DNA from: Streptomyces calvus
GTDB lineage: Bacteria > Actinomycetota > Actinomycetes > Streptomycetales > Streptomycetaceae
DNA: 64,000 nucleotides
Reading direction: 5' to 3'
Assembly (NCBI RefSeq): GCF_006782915.1
Contig: NZ_VCNP01000047.1
Coordinates: 124,001-188,000, forward strand
Positions 1-11,017 of the stretch are shown one piece after another. Position 1 is the first letter of the stretch; each line of letters begins with the position of its first letter. The notes under the pieces were generated by a model that was not told the DNA's origin, searched no databases, and worked only from the letters and a program-made list of their open reading frames with translations. The translations under genes were made by a program, and so were the position numbers.

Positions 1-25
1 GTCACTCCGCAAACCGGGCGGAACA

Positions 26-57
26 GGGGCCCGTCGCACTCGTGTGCGGCGGGCCCC
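26..57. terminator. Strong hairpin, likely terminator of the gene left of the window
   Basis: Arms at 26-39 and 44-57 form a 14-bp stem with one mismatch and a TCGT loop. There is no T-tract, as is usual for Streptomyces terminators. No open reading frame that looks coding occupies bases 1-228. Confidence 0.6.
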
Positions 58-148
58 GCGCGTGGAATGGGTAGTCGTCTGTACGAAGTGACAGGCCGTG
101 GCCCCTTACGTCCTGGGCGATCGACCCTTACTCTGTCCGTGCTCGATA

Positions 149-166
149 GTTACTCGTGAGTTAAAC
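149..166. promoter_or_regulatory. Imperfect inverted repeat upstream of the acyl-CoA ligase gene
   Basis: The sequence GTTACTCGTGAGTTAAAC is a near-palindrome (TTACTC facing GAGTTAA) in a locally AT-richer stretch 63-80 bases before the GTG start. Size and symmetry suit a dimeric TetR- or GntR-type repressor of fatty-acid genes. The regulator cannot be named from sequence. Confidence 0.35.
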
Positions 167-228
167 AACGAGCGAGGAAAACCAGCCGCACTGAGCCAGC
201 CGCACCGTCGCGGGTCCCGGAGGATGTC

Positions 229-2103
<1,875 letters not shown>

Positions 2104-2122
2104 CCGTCACGGAGTGACGAGT

Positions 2123-2171
2123 GAGCGGGGCGGGATCCCGGACCTGGTCGGTCACGGATCCCGCCCCGCTC
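2123..2171 (+). terminator. Terminator after the acyl-CoA ligase gene
   Basis: A perfect 16-bp inverted repeat (2123-2138 with 2156-2171) begins 20 bases after the ligase stop codon and has a 17-base loop. It is a strong factor-independent hairpin without a T-tract. Confidence 0.8.
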
Positions 2172-2228
2172 GGGGGTGGCACCGCCGGTGTGCGTCGCTG
2201 CCGTGCCGGATCCTCGCGAACGAGGACG

Positions 2229-3134
2229 TCATGAGGGGGACTGCCCTCCTTCCCGGTCGGTGACGTGCTCCAGGCAGGGCCCGTCGGCTCCGTCCGGCAG
2301 GCTCGCCCGGTACGTCGCCTCGTCCGTCTCCTCGTACCCCAGCGCCCGGTACGCGCCGGCGTCGCGCAGGTTGTACACGACCTGGACGCCCTCGCCCTCC
2401 CTGGCGAAGTAGCGTGCGCGAGGACCGGGCGACGGTCCCGCGCCGGTGACGTTTTCGCCGCTCATCCGCGTTCTCCGCGTCGCCCTGGTCGGAGATCTTG
2501 TGCCACGAGATGCGGGGCGCGCGCACCTCGGCGCGTTGCACCGTGCTGTTCTCGGCCACGCGGCCGTAGGCGGCGGCCACCACGCGGAGCGTGGCCCGGT
2601 CGCCGACGACGACGTTGCGCGTGAGGGTGCCCTGGCCGACGTGGCACGCCTGGTAGCCGTTGCCGGCGGCCGGGAAGCCGTACTGGTGCTGGACCACGCC
2701 GTAGGCGGTCGGGACCGTGTCGTCGTCGCGCTGGAGGCCGAACGAGATCCACACGTTGGTGCTGTACCGGGCGATGGCGCAGGTCTGCCCCACGGCCATG
2801 GCCGTGACCTGGTACACGCCCGGCTCCGGCAGCGTCGCCACGCAGTCGGTGGGGGTCCACTCGCCGTTGACGGGCAGCGAACGGTTCTGGCCGGCGGCCT
2901 GCCCGTAGACGGGAGTGAGCCGGGCGCCGATGGTCCAGGTGTCGGGACAGTTCTCGCCGCCGGTGTCGGTGACGTCGATGTCCACCGAGCGCGCGGCGCC
3001 GATGTTCCCGCCCCGGTCGATCCCCGCGGGCACCGTACGCGGCACCAGGAGCCCGTCGGGCGTGCACCGGAGCGCGTTGCAGTCGTCCGGGTGGACGACC
3101 CCGAGGCGCGGACCCGTGACCCGTGTTCCGTCAC
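2229..3134 (-). pseudogene. Decayed gene for a probable secreted hypothetical protein
   Basis: Coding-like protein is found in two frames. The 5' part, read from about 3110 down to 2470, contains DDCNALRC, DTGGENCPDTW and WISFGLQ and has paired cysteines like a secreted domain. It is open without a convincing start or signal peptide; the first in-frame start is a GTG at 3045. Near 2465 the coding character jumps frame, to a stretch starting MSGENVTG and running through YNLRDAGAYRALGY to a stop at 2229. That second stretch could be translated alone as 78 residues from the ATG at 2465. The simplest reading is an N-terminally truncated, frameshifted gene. A sequencing error cannot be excluded. 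I do not recognise the family. Confidence 0.5.
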
Positions 3135-3300
3135 TGCTCGAAGTAGGTCACCTTTTTGTCCGTTCCTGACCGCGCTGGGAGCGCTGTTCTCACCCGTGGC
3201 GGCCCACTTCGGTAACTCGGCGCTTATGAGCGGGGTCTGTCTGTCACCCTGTGGGCGTCGATCGAGGTTCTATTCGTACGAACTGCCCGGGGAGCTGCCC

Positions 3301-5379
3301 ATGAGGGCCATTCCGACCCAACGGGAGAACGCTTCGTGCGCCTCCGGCGCGCAGGGGTGCGCGCGGGTGGAAGCGACGCTGCCAGGAAGTCCCCTGGCAC
3401 CGGGTTCCGCGCGGGCGCTGCTGCGCAAGGCGCTCGGCGAGTGGGCGCGCCTCGACCTGCCCGGCGTCGACCTGCCCGGCGCCGACCGGCTCACCGGCCG
3501 CGCCGGCGAGGACGCCCTGCTCGTCGCCAGTGAACTGGTCACCAACGCCGTCGTGCACGCCGGCACCGAGGTGCGCCTGGCGTGCCGGCTGGAGGAGGAG
3601 ACCGGCGCGCTCGTCGTCGAGGTCACCGACCGGCACCCCTCCCGCGCCCCGCGCGACAGCGAGCCCGACACCCCGGGCCACGACACCCCCGAGTACGGGC
3701 GGGGCCTGCGCCTGGTCGCCGCGCTCGCCGAGGCCTGGGGGATCACCTACCGCCCGGGCACGAAGACCGTGTGGGCACGGCTGGGCACCGGAGTGTGCGC
3801 GGTGGACGACCAACGGGAGACGTACGCGGGGGAGCGGGCGTCGGCGCGGGACCTGAGGATGGCGGAGATCCTCGCGCCCGACCCGCTGGACCCGCTGCTG
3901 CCCCGGGGCCCGGCCGGCCACCGCGAGGGGCCCGGCACCCGGGACACCTGGCGGGGCGGCTCGTACGGCGACGACTGGCTCGCCCGACGTCCCGGGCGGG
4001 ACGCGACCTGGCTGGGACGCGGCGCCCTGTCCTTCCTCGCCGAGGCGTCCGACCTGCTCGCCGGCCAGCTGGACGAGGACCTGGTCGCCTCCCTCACCGG
4101 GCAGCTGATCGTGCCGCGGCTGGCCGACTGGTGCGCGGTGTGGCTGGAGGACGAGAGCACCGGCCACGGCGGCTGGGGCGAGGGGACCCGGGCGGGCGGC
4201 CCGCGCCTGGCCCGGGTCTGGCACGCAGGCGAGGACCGCATCGAGGACCTGAGCCGCGCCCTGGAGCGGAACCCGCCCCACCCCGGCGACCCGCTGAGCC
4301 CCGGCCCCGCGCCCTACCCCTGGCCCGCCGAGGCACTCGACACCCCGCCCGACGACGCGTTACCGGCCACCCCACCCACCACCGACCCCACCGCCACCAC
4401 CCCGGCGCCCACCGCCTCCGGGTCCGCCCTCGCCTACCGGCTCGTCGCCGGCGGGCGGCCGCTCGGGACGCTGGTGATCGGACGGGCCGGGATCGACCGG
4501 TTCCCCGACGAGATCACCGGCCTCGTGGAGGACCTCGGCCGGCGGGTCGCGCTCGCCATCGGCGCGGCCCGGCAGTACTCCCGCCAGGCCACCATCAGCG
4601 CCGTCCTCCAGCGCGGGCTGCTGCCCGGCGCCGTCGCCGAGATCCCCGGCGTGCGCAGCGCCCTGGTCCACGAACCCTGCGACAAGGGCGGGCCGAGCGG
4701 CGACTTCTACGACCTCTTCCCCGCCGGACAGGACCGCTGGTGCTTCGCCGTCGGCGACGTCCAGGGCAAGGGCCCGGAGGCCGCCGTCGTCATCGGGCTG
4801 GCCCGGCCCTGGCTGCGGCTGCTCGCCCGGGAGGGCTACCGCGTCGCCGACGTCCTGGACCGCCTCAACCAGCTCCTCCTCGACGACGCCACGGAGGCCG
4901 CGGACGCCGCCGCCCGCGCCCTGGTGGCCGCCGGCGCGCGCCCCACCGCCCCCGGAGACGGCCCCCAGACCCGCTTCCTGTCCCTCCTCTACGGCGAACT
5001 GGTGCCCTTCCGGGGCGGCGTCCGCTGCACCCTCGCCTCCGCCGGCCACCCCCTGCCCCTGCTGCTCGCCCCCGACGGCACCGTCCGTACGGTCGCGCAG
5101 CCGCAGACGCTGCTCGGCGTCGTCGAGGACGCCACGTACACCAGCGACACCTTCGAGATGTACTCCGGCGACACCCTGCTGTGCGTCACCGACGGGGTCA
5201 CCGAGCGGCGCTCCGGGTCCCGCCAGTTCGACGACGGGGACGGGCTCGCCGCGGCCCTGGCCGGGTGCGCGGGGATGGACGCCGGGTCGATAGCGGAGCG
5301 CATCACGCAGCTCGTGCACGAGTTCGGGGCCCGGCCGCCCGCCGACGACCTGGCCCTCCTGGTGCTCCAGGCGGAGTGA
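3301..5379 (+). CDS. Serine phosphatase with N-terminal RsbW-type kinase domain (SpoIIE family)
   Basis: A 692-residue cytosolic regulatory protein. Residues ~20-150 form an HATPase domain of the RsbW/SpoIIAB anti-sigma kinase type, with the N-box SELVTNAVVHAG at ~77-88 and the GRGLRLV loop further on. A middle region (~230-430) looks GAF-like and contains a proline/threonine-rich spacer. The C-terminal PP2C/SpoIIE domain shows GDFYDLF near 467, GDVQGKGPEAA, TDGVTERR and DDLALLVL. The family controls anti-anti-sigma factors by phosphorylation and dephosphorylation; the partner is unknown. The ATG at 3301 has GGGGAG just upstream. The frame stays open far upstream, but that part lacks coding character. 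The gene is followed directly by hemW. Confidence 0.85.
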   Translation: MRAIPTQRENASCASGAQGCARVEATLPGSPLAPGSARALLRKALGEWARLDLPGVDLPGADRLTGRAGEDALLVASELVTNAVVHAGTEVRLACRLEEETGALVVEVTDRHPSRAPRDSEPDTPGHDTPEYGRGLRLVAALAEAWGITYRPGTKTVWARLGTGVCAVDDQRETYAGERASARDLRMAEILAPDPLDPLLPRGPAGHREGPGTRDTWRGGSYGDDWLARRPGRDATWLGRGALSFLAEASDLLAGQLDEDLVASLTGQLIVPRLADWCAVWLEDESTGHGGWGEGTRAGGPRLARVWHAGEDRIEDLSRALERNPPHPGDPLSPGPAPYPWPAEALDTPPDDALPATPPTTDPTATTPAPTASGSALAYRLVAGGRPLGTLVIGRAGIDRFPDEITGLVEDLGRRVALAIGAARQYSRQATISAVLQRGLLPGAVAEIPGVRSALVHEPCDKGGPSGDFYDLFPAGQDRWCFAVGDVQGKGPEAAVVIGLARPWLRLLAREGYRVADVLDRLNQLLLDDATEAADAAARALVAAGARPTAPGDGPQTRFLSLLYGELVPFRGGVRCTLASAGHPLPLLLAPDGTVRTVAQPQTLLGVVEDATYTSDTFEMYSGDTLLCVTDGVTERRSGSRQFDDGDGLAAALAGCAGMDAGSIAERITQLVHEFGARPPADDLALLVLQAE

Positions 5380-5406
5380 CGCGGTGGGTGCGGGACAATG
5401 GAGCAC

Positions 5407-6639
5407 ATGCCTTCCGCACTCCCTGACGGCGAGCCCGTCCCCGCCGACGGCGCGCTCCCCGCGTCAGCGCTCGCCGGGGCCGCCGACCGCCCCCTCGGGT
5501 TCTACCTGCACGTCCCGTACTGCGCGACCCGCTGCGGCTACTGCGACTTCAACACCTACACCGCCACCGAGCTGCGCGGCACCGGCGGAGTGCTGGCCTC
5601 GCGCGACAACTACGCCGAGACCCTGATCGACGAGATCCGCCTGGCCCGCAAGGTCCTCGGCGACGACCCGCGGCCGGTCCGCACGGTCTTCGTCGGCGGT
5701 GGCACGCCCACCCTGCTGGCCGCCGACGACCTGGTACGGATGCTGGCGGCGGTCCGTGAGGAGTTCGGGCTGGCGCCGGACGCCGAGGTCACCACGGAGG
5801 CGAACCCGGAGTCGGTCGACCCCGCCTACCTGGCGGCCCTGCGCGCGGGCGGCTTCAACCGGATCTCCTTCGGCATGCAGAGCGCACGGCAGCACGTGCT
5901 GAAGGTGCTCGACCGCACGCACACCCCCGGGCGGCCGGAGGCGTGCGTCGCCGAGGCCCGCGCGGCCGGCTTCGACCACGTCAACCTGGACCTGATCTAC
6001 GGCACGCCGGGCGAGTCCGACGACGACTGGGCCGCGTCCCTGGACGCGGCGATCGGCGCCGGGCCGGACCACGTCAGCGCCTACGCGCTGATCGTCGAGG
6101 AGGGCACGCAGCTGGCCCGCCGCATCCGGCGCGGCGAGGTCCCCATGACGGACGACGACGTCCACGCGGACCGCTATCTGATGGCCGAGAACACCCTGTC
6201 GGCGGCCGGGTTCGACTGGTACGAGGTGTCGAACTGGGCGACCTCCGAGGCCGGCCGCTGTCTGCACAACGAGCTGTACTGGCGCGGCGCCGACTGGTGG
6301 GGCGCGGGACCCGGCGCCCACTCGCACGTGGGCGGCGTGCGCTGGTGGAACGTCAGGCACCCGGGCGCCTACGCGGCGGCCCTGGCGGAAGGACGGTCGC
6401 CGGGGGCGGGGCGCGAGCTGCTGTCGGACGAGGACCGGCGGGTGGAGCGGATCCTGCTGGAGCTGCGGCTGAAGGAGGGCGTCCCGCTCGCGCTCCTGCA
6501 CACGCAGGGGCACGCGGCCGCCCGGCGCGCCCTGGCGGACGGGCTGCTGCGGCCCGGGCCGTACGAGGAGGGCCGCGCGGCGCTCACCCTGCGCGGACGG
6601 CTGCTGGCGGACGCGGTGGTGCGGGACCTGGTCGACTGA
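5407..6639 (+). CDS. hemW: HemW, heme chaperone (radical SAM, coproporphyrinogen oxidase-like)
   Basis: A radical SAM protein of 410 residues. The cluster motif CATRCGYCDF at residues 39-48 is C-x3-C-x2-C, followed by VGGGTPTLL, GMQSARQHVL and the C-terminal HemN domain with LHNELYWRGADWWGAGPGAHS. Annotations often call this family HemN. HemW members are shorter and are thought to insert heme, as the extra N-terminal cysteine of true HemN is absent. Start choices are ATG 5398 or ATG 5407; I prefer 5407, where the product begins MPSALPDGE. It lies 27 bases after the phosphatase gene and may be co-transcribed. Confidence 0.92.
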   Translation: MPSALPDGEPVPADGALPASALAGAADRPLGFYLHVPYCATRCGYCDFNTYTATELRGTGGVLASRDNYAETLIDEIRLARKVLGDDPRPVRTVFVGGGTPTLLAADDLVRMLAAVREEFGLAPDAEVTTEANPESVDPAYLAALRAGGFNRISFGMQSARQHVLKVLDRTHTPGRPEACVAEARAAGFDHVNLDLIYGTPGESDDDWAASLDAAIGAGPDHVSAYALIVEEGTQLARRIRRGEVPMTDDDVHADRYLMAENTLSAAGFDWYEVSNWATSEAGRCLHNELYWRGADWWGAGPGAHSHVGGVRWWNVRHPGAYAAALAEGRSPGAGRELLSDEDRRVERILLELRLKEGVPLALLHTQGHAAARRALADGLLRPGPYEEGRAALTLRGRLLADAVVRDLVD

Positions 6640-6699
6640 CCGCTCCCGGCCGCCGCCGCCCACCGCGCCCGGGACGGCACCGCGCGGGAGCGCGACGCC

Positions 6700-7506
6700 T
6701 CAGGACGGTGCCGTGACGAAGTCGATGAGCTCTTCCACGCGGCCCAGCAGGGCCGGCTCCAGGTCCTTGTACGAGCGCACCGAGCCGAGGATGCGCTGCC
6801 ACGCCTCGCCCGTGTTCGCCACGCGCCAGCCCAGCGCCCGGCACACCCCCGTCTTCCAGTCCTGGCCCCGCGGCACCCGCGGCCACGCCTCGATCCCCAC
6901 CGACGACGGCTTCACCGCCTCCCAGATGTCGATGTACGGGTGGCCCACCACCAGCGCGTGCTCGCTCGTCACCGACTCGGCGATGCGCCACTCCTTCGAC
7001 CCGGGCACCAGATGGTCCACGAGCACCCCGAGACGGGCGTCCGGCCCGGGGCCGAACTCGGCCACGACCGACGGCAGGTCGTCGACGCCCTCCAGGTACT
7101 CGACGACCACGCCCTCGACGCGCAGGTCGTCGCCCCACACCTTCTCGACCAGCTCCGCGTCGTGCCGGCCCTCGACGTAGATGCGCCCCGCGCGGGCGAC
7201 CCGGGCGCGGGCGCCGGGGACGGCCACCGAACCGGACGCCGTGCGGGTGGGCCGTACCGGGCCGGCGGACGGCCGCACCAGCGTGACCACACGGCCCTCC
7301 AGCAGGAACCCGCGCGGCTCCAGCGGGAACACACGGTGCTTGCCGAAGCGGTCCTCCAGGGTCACCGTGCCGGCCTCGCAGCGGATCACCGCACCGCAGA
7401 AGCCGGTGCCGGGTTCCTCGACGACCAGGCCGGGCTCGGCCGCGACCTCCGGTACCGGCTGCGGCTTCTTCCACGGAGGGGTCAGGTCGGCGGAGTACTG
7501 GCGCAT
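6700..7506 (-). CDS. DUF3097 family protein
   Basis: A 268-residue soluble protein starting MRQYSADLTPPWKKP and found next to hemW in Streptomyces. Central segments such as VEGRHDAELVEKVWGDDLR and the acidic/hydrophobic stretch VVVEYLEGVDDL are typical of DUF3097. The VEGRHD sequence resembles the start of a TOPRIM-like fold, a possible nucleic-acid or nucleotide role that I only infer. No signal peptide or membrane segment is seen. It is convergent with hemW, separated by 60 bases. The function is not established. Confidence 0.85.
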   Translation of the reverse strand: MRQYSADLTPPWKKPQPVPEVAAEPGLVVEEPGTGFCGAVIRCEAGTVTLEDRFGKHRVFPLEPRGFLLEGRVVTLVRPSAGPVRPTRTASGSVAVPGARARVARAGRIYVEGRHDAELVEKVWGDDLRVEGVVVEYLEGVDDLPSVVAEFGPGPDARLGVLVDHLVPGSKEWRIAESVTSEHALVVGHPYIDIWEAVKPSSVGIEAWPRVPRGQDWKTGVCRALGWRVANTGEAWQRILGSVRSYKDLEPALLGRVEELIDFVTAPS

Positions 7507-7540
7507 TCTAACGACGATACGAGCAGCCCGCCCGCCGTGA

Positions 7541-8269
7541 TCACTGCGACACGCCGAACCGGGCCGCCAGCGCGTCGCGTTGGGCCCGGACGAACGCCGC
7601 GTCCACCACCGCTCCGTGACCGGGTACGTACCGCGCGTCCTCGCCGCCCAGCTCCAGCAGCCGGTCCAGCGCGGCCGGCCAGTGCGACGGCACGGCGTCC
7701 GGGCCCGCCTGCGGCTCGCCCGACTCCTCGACCAGGTCGCCGCAGAAGACCACCTCCGGGTCGCCGGGGACGAGCACCGCCAGGTCGTACGCCGTGTGCC
7801 CGGGGCCCACGTTCGCCAGCAGCACCTGCCGGCCGCCGCCCAGGTCGAGCGTCCACTCGCCGCACACCGCGTGCCGCGGCCGGACCAGCGCGTCCACCGC
7901 CTCCTCCGCCACCCGCCGGTCCAGCCCGTGCCGCAGCGCGTCCGCGCGCAGCTCCTCGCGCCCGCGGCCGGACAGCGCCGTGTCGATGCCCACCGCGCCG
8001 AACACCTCCGCGCCCGCGAAGGCCGCCGCCCCGAGGACGTGGTCGAAGTGCGGATGGGTGAGCGCGAGATGCGTCACACGGCGGCCGGTCAGCGCCTGCG
8101 CCTCGGTCCGCAACCGCGCGCCCTCACCCAGACCGGAGCCCGCGTCCACGAGCAGCACGGCGTCCGCGCCGACCACCAGCCCCGCCGTGCAGTCCCAGCC
8201 CGGCAGCCGGCACCGCCCCACTCCCGGGGCCACCCGCTCCCATCCCGACTCTTCCCAAGTCACGGTCAT
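7541..8269 (-). CDS. MBL-fold metallo-hydrolase
   Basis: A 242-residue metallo-beta-lactamase-fold hydrolase. The zinc motif THPHFDH gives H72, H74, D76 and H77. Further metal-ligand regions are GPGHTAYDLAVL with VFCGDLVEES, and VPGHG near the C-terminus. The lack of a signal peptide suggests a cytoplasmic hydrolase of small-molecule esters, thioesters or lactones; the substrate is not evident. It is divergent from hrcA, so its 5' region lies about 100 bases from the CIRCE element. The ATG at 8269 opens MTVTWEESGW. Confidence 0.88.
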   Translation of the reverse strand: MTVTWEESGWERVAPGVGRCRLPGWDCTAGLVVGADAVLLVDAGSGLGEGARLRTEAQALTGRRVTHLALTHPHFDHVLGAAAFAGAEVFGAVGIDTALSGRGREELRADALRHGLDRRVAEEAVDALVRPRHAVCGEWTLDLGGGRQVLLANVGPGHTAYDLAVLVPGDPEVVFCGDLVEESGEPQAGPDAVPSHWPAALDRLLELGGEDARYVPGHGAVVDAAFVRAQRDALAARFGVSQ

Positions 8270-8366
8270 ACCGGGACGCTATCCGGGACGACCCCGCCCG
8301 GCGCGACGGCACGGGACCGGCCTTGCCCGGGCCGTACCCCCCGGCCGTACACTGGGCCGGGGAAGT

Positions 8367-8393
8367 CTGGCACTCGCGTACGAAGAGTGCCAG
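8367..8393 (+). promoter_or_regulatory. CIRCE operator of hrcA-dnaJ
   Basis: CTGGCACTC, nine bases, GAGTGCCAG: a perfect 9-9-9 inverted repeat matching the CIRCE layout. It lies 37 bases before the hrcA start. CIRCE is the established binding site of HrcA, so this implies autorepression of hrcA-dnaJ and heat-shock induction. Confidence 0.95.
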
Positions 8394-8430
8394 TGAACGT
8401 GACGGGTGCAAGCAACTGGAGGTGTGCGCG

Positions 8431-9447
8431 ATGCTCAGTGAACGCAGGCTCCAGGTGCTGCGCGCCATCGTCCAGGACTACGTGGGCACCGAGGAGCCGG
8501 TCGGTTCCAAGGCGCTCACCGAGCGGCACAACCTCGGCGTCTCCCCGGCCACCGTGCGCAACGACATGGCCGCCCTGGAGGACGAGGGGTTCATCGCCCA
8601 GCCGCACACCAGCGCCGGGCGCATCCCCACCGACAAGGGCTACCGGCTGTTCGTCGACAAGCTCGCCGGCGTCAAGCCGATGAGCCCGCCCGAGCGGCGG
8701 GCCATCCAGAACTTCCTCGAGGGCGCCGTCGACCTCGACGACGTGGTGGCCAGAACGGTGCGGCTGCTCGCGCAGCTGACCCGGCAGGTCGCCGTCGTGC
8801 AGTACCCGTCGCTGACCCGCTCGACCGTGCGGCACGTGGAGCTGCTGTCGCTCGCGCCCGCGCGGCTGATGCTGGTGCTGATCACGGACACCGGCCGGGT
8901 CGAGCAGCGCATGGTCGACTGCCCGGCGCCGTTCGGCGAGTCGTCCCTGGCGGATCTGCGGGCGCGGCTGAACAGCCGGGTCGCGGGCCGCCGGTTCACC
9001 GACGTGCCGAGCCTGGTGGAGGACCTGCCGGAGGCCTTCGAGGCCGAGGACCGCGGCACGGTCTCGACGGTGCTCTCCACCCTGCTGGAGACGCTCGTCG
9101 AGGAGAACGAGGAGCGGCTGATGATCGGCGGCACCGCCAATCTCACCCGCTTCGGACACGACTTCCCCCTCACGATCCGGCCCGTCCTGGAGGCGCTGGA
9201 GGAGCAGGTCGTGCTCCTCAAGCTGCTCGGCGAGGCGAAGGATCCGGGCGTGACCGTGCGTATCGGTCATGAGAACGCCCATGAAGGACTCAACTCCACG
9301 TCCGTCGTGTCGGTGGGCTACGGTTCGGGCGGCGAGGCGGTTGCCAAGCTCGGCGTGGTCGGACCGACCCGCATGGACTACCCGGGAACGATGGGAGCGG
9401 TACGCGCAGTGGCACGGTACGTCGGACAGATCCTGGCGGAGTCGTAG
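8431..9447 (+). CDS. hrcA: HrcA, heat-inducible transcription repressor
   Basis: A 338-residue repressor of class I heat-shock genes. The N-terminal winged helix (MLSERRLQVLRAIVQDYVG through the helix with VSPATVRNDMAALEDEGF, GRIPTDKGYRLFVD) is characteristic. The C-terminal GAF-like domain includes GGTANLTRFGHDF and TSVVSVGYG. The start is ATG 8431 with GGAGG at 8418-8422; the frame extends upstream through the CIRCE element, which cannot be coding. Its stop overlaps the dnaJ start by one base, so the two are translationally coupled. Confidence 0.97.
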   Translation: MLSERRLQVLRAIVQDYVGTEEPVGSKALTERHNLGVSPATVRNDMAALEDEGFIAQPHTSAGRIPTDKGYRLFVDKLAGVKPMSPPERRAIQNFLEGAVDLDDVVARTVRLLAQLTRQVAVVQYPSLTRSTVRHVELLSLAPARLMLVLITDTGRVEQRMVDCPAPFGESSLADLRARLNSRVAGRRFTDVPSLVEDLPEAFEAEDRGTVSTVLSTLLETLVEENEERLMIGGTANLTRFGHDFPLTIRPVLEALEEQVVLLKLLGEAKDPGVTVRIGHENAHEGLNSTSVVSVGYGSGGEAVAKLGVVGPTRMDYPGTMGAVRAVARYVGQILAES

Positions 9448-10586
9448 TGGCCACGGACTACTACGCCGTACTCGGCGTGCGCCGCGACGCGTCGCAGGAG
9501 GAGATCAAGAAGGCCTTCCGGCGGCTCGCCCGCGAGCTGCATCCGGACGTCAACCCGGATCCGAAGACCCAGGAGCGGTTCAAGGAGATCAACGCCGCCT
9601 ACGAGGTGCTGTCGGACCCGCAGAAGAAGCAGGTCTACGACCTCGGCGGCGACCCGCTCTCGCAGGCCGGCGGCGCCGGCGGCGCGGGCGGCTTCGGGGC
9701 CGGTGGCTTCGGCAACTTCTCCGACATCATGGACGCGTTCTTCGGCACGGCGTCGCAGCGCGGGCCGCGCTCGCGCACCCGCCGCGGCCAGGACGCGATG
9801 ATCCGCATCGAGGTCGAACTCGACGAGGCCGCGTTCGGCACGACCAAGGACATCCAGGTCGACACGGCGATCGTCTGCACCACGTGCAGCGGCGAGGGCG
9901 CCGCGCCCGGTACCAGCGCGCAGACCTGTGACATGTGCCGCGGCCGCGGTGAGGTCTCGCAGGTCACCCGGTCCTTCCTCGGCCAGGTCATGACGTCCCG
10001 GCCCTGCCCGCAGTGCCAGGGCTTCGGCACCGTGGTGCCCACGCCGTGCCCGGAGTGCGCGGGCGACGGCCGGATCCGCTCCCGGCGCACGCTCACCGTC
10101 AAGATCCCGGCCGGTGTCGACAACGGCACCCGGATCCAGCTCGCCGGCGAGGGCGAGGTCGGCCCCGGCGGCGGCCCCGCCGGCGACCTGTACGTCGAGA
10201 TCCACGAGCTGCCGCACAGCACCTTCCAGCGGCGCGGCGACGACCTGCACTGCACGGTCACCATCCCGATGACCGCGGCGTCCCTCGGCACCAAGGTGCC
10301 GCTGGAGACGCTGGACGGCATGGAGGAGGTCGACATCCGGCCCGGCACCCAGTCCGGCCAGTCGATCCCGCTGCACGGCCGGGGTGTCACGCACCTGCGC
10401 GGCGGCGGCCGGGGCGACCTGATCGTCCACGTCGAGGTGCAGACCCCGACCAAGCTCGACCCCGAGCAGGAGCGCCTGCTGCGGGAACTGGCGAAGCTGC
10501 GCGGTGAGGAACGCCCGCAGGGCCAGTTCCAGCCCGGGCAGCAGGGCCTGTTCTCCCGGTTGAAGGACGCCTTCAACGGGCGCTGA
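9447..10586 (+). CDS. dnaJ: DnaJ co-chaperone (second, HrcA-linked DnaJ)
   Basis: A type I Hsp40 of 379 residues that delivers substrates to DnaK and stimulates its ATPase. The J-domain carries HPD at 32-34, followed by a Gly/Ala/Phe-rich linker. Four zinc-binding CxxCxGxG repeats follow (CTTCSGEG, CDMCRGRG, CPQCQGFG, CPECAGDG), then two beta-sandwich substrate domains. The GTG start overlaps the hrcA TAG. The hrcA-dnaJ pairing is the known Streptomyces dnaJ2 arrangement. The last ~19 codons, including QGLFSRLKDAFNGR, recur twice more downstream in a 137-bp tandem duplication. Confidence 0.96.
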   Translation: MATDYYAVLGVRRDASQEEIKKAFRRLARELHPDVNPDPKTQERFKEINAAYEVLSDPQKKQVYDLGGDPLSQAGGAGGAGGFGAGGFGNFSDIMDAFFGTASQRGPRSRTRRGQDAMIRIEVELDEAAFGTTKDIQVDTAIVCTTCSGEGAAPGTSAQTCDMCRGRGEVSQVTRSFLGQVMTSRPCPQCQGFGTVVPTPCPECAGDGRIRSRRTLTVKIPAGVDNGTRIQLAGEGEVGPGGGPAGDLYVEIHELPHSTFQRRGDDLHCTVTIPMTAASLGTKVPLETLDGMEEVDIRPGTQSGQSIPLHGRGVTHLRGGGRGDLIVHVEVQTPTKLDPEQERLLRELAKLRGEERPQGQFQPGQQGLFSRLKDAFNGR

Positions 10587-10875
10587 GCCGCTGGGCCGCG
10601 GGGCTGTGGGTCGCCGGGTGGTCGGTGCTGCCGGGGGTCCGGGGGTCGTCCCCCGGGGGATGGGGTCAGCCGGGGCAGCAGGGCCTGTTCTCCCGGCTGA
10701 AGGACGCGTTCAACGGGCGCTGAGCCGCTGGGCCGCGGGGCTGTGGGTCGCCGGGTGGTCGGTGCTGCCGGGGGTCCGGGGGTCGTCCCCCGGGGGATGG
10801 GGTCAGCCCGGGCAGCATGGCCTGTTCTCCCGGTTGAAGGACGCGTTCAACGGGCGCTGAGCCGCTGGGCTCCGG
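10530..10875 (+). repeat. 137-bp tandem repeat of the dnaJ 3' end (about 2.5 copies)
   Basis: The dnaJ tail, its TGA stop and the downstream spacer are repeated with an exact 137-bp period: stop codons at 10584, 10721 and 10858. Copy starts fall near 10530, 10667 and 10804. The third copy loses its spacer after about 10875. Each full spacer holds a perfect 7-bp hairpin with TCGT loop (10639-10656 and 10776-10793), a likely terminator now present twice. Because 137 is not a multiple of three, the extra tails do not extend DnaJ. Confidence 0.95.
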
Positions 10876-11017
10876 GAGGCCGCGGGGCGCCGGGTGGTGC
10901 TGCGTGGCCGGGCGCTGCCGGGGGCCGGGAGCGGCGTCCGGCCGCCTGCGAAAAGTGGCTTATGCCAAGGGGAAGGGCCGATTCGGAGTTGGTCGGGGGA
11001 CGTGACAACATGCCGTC

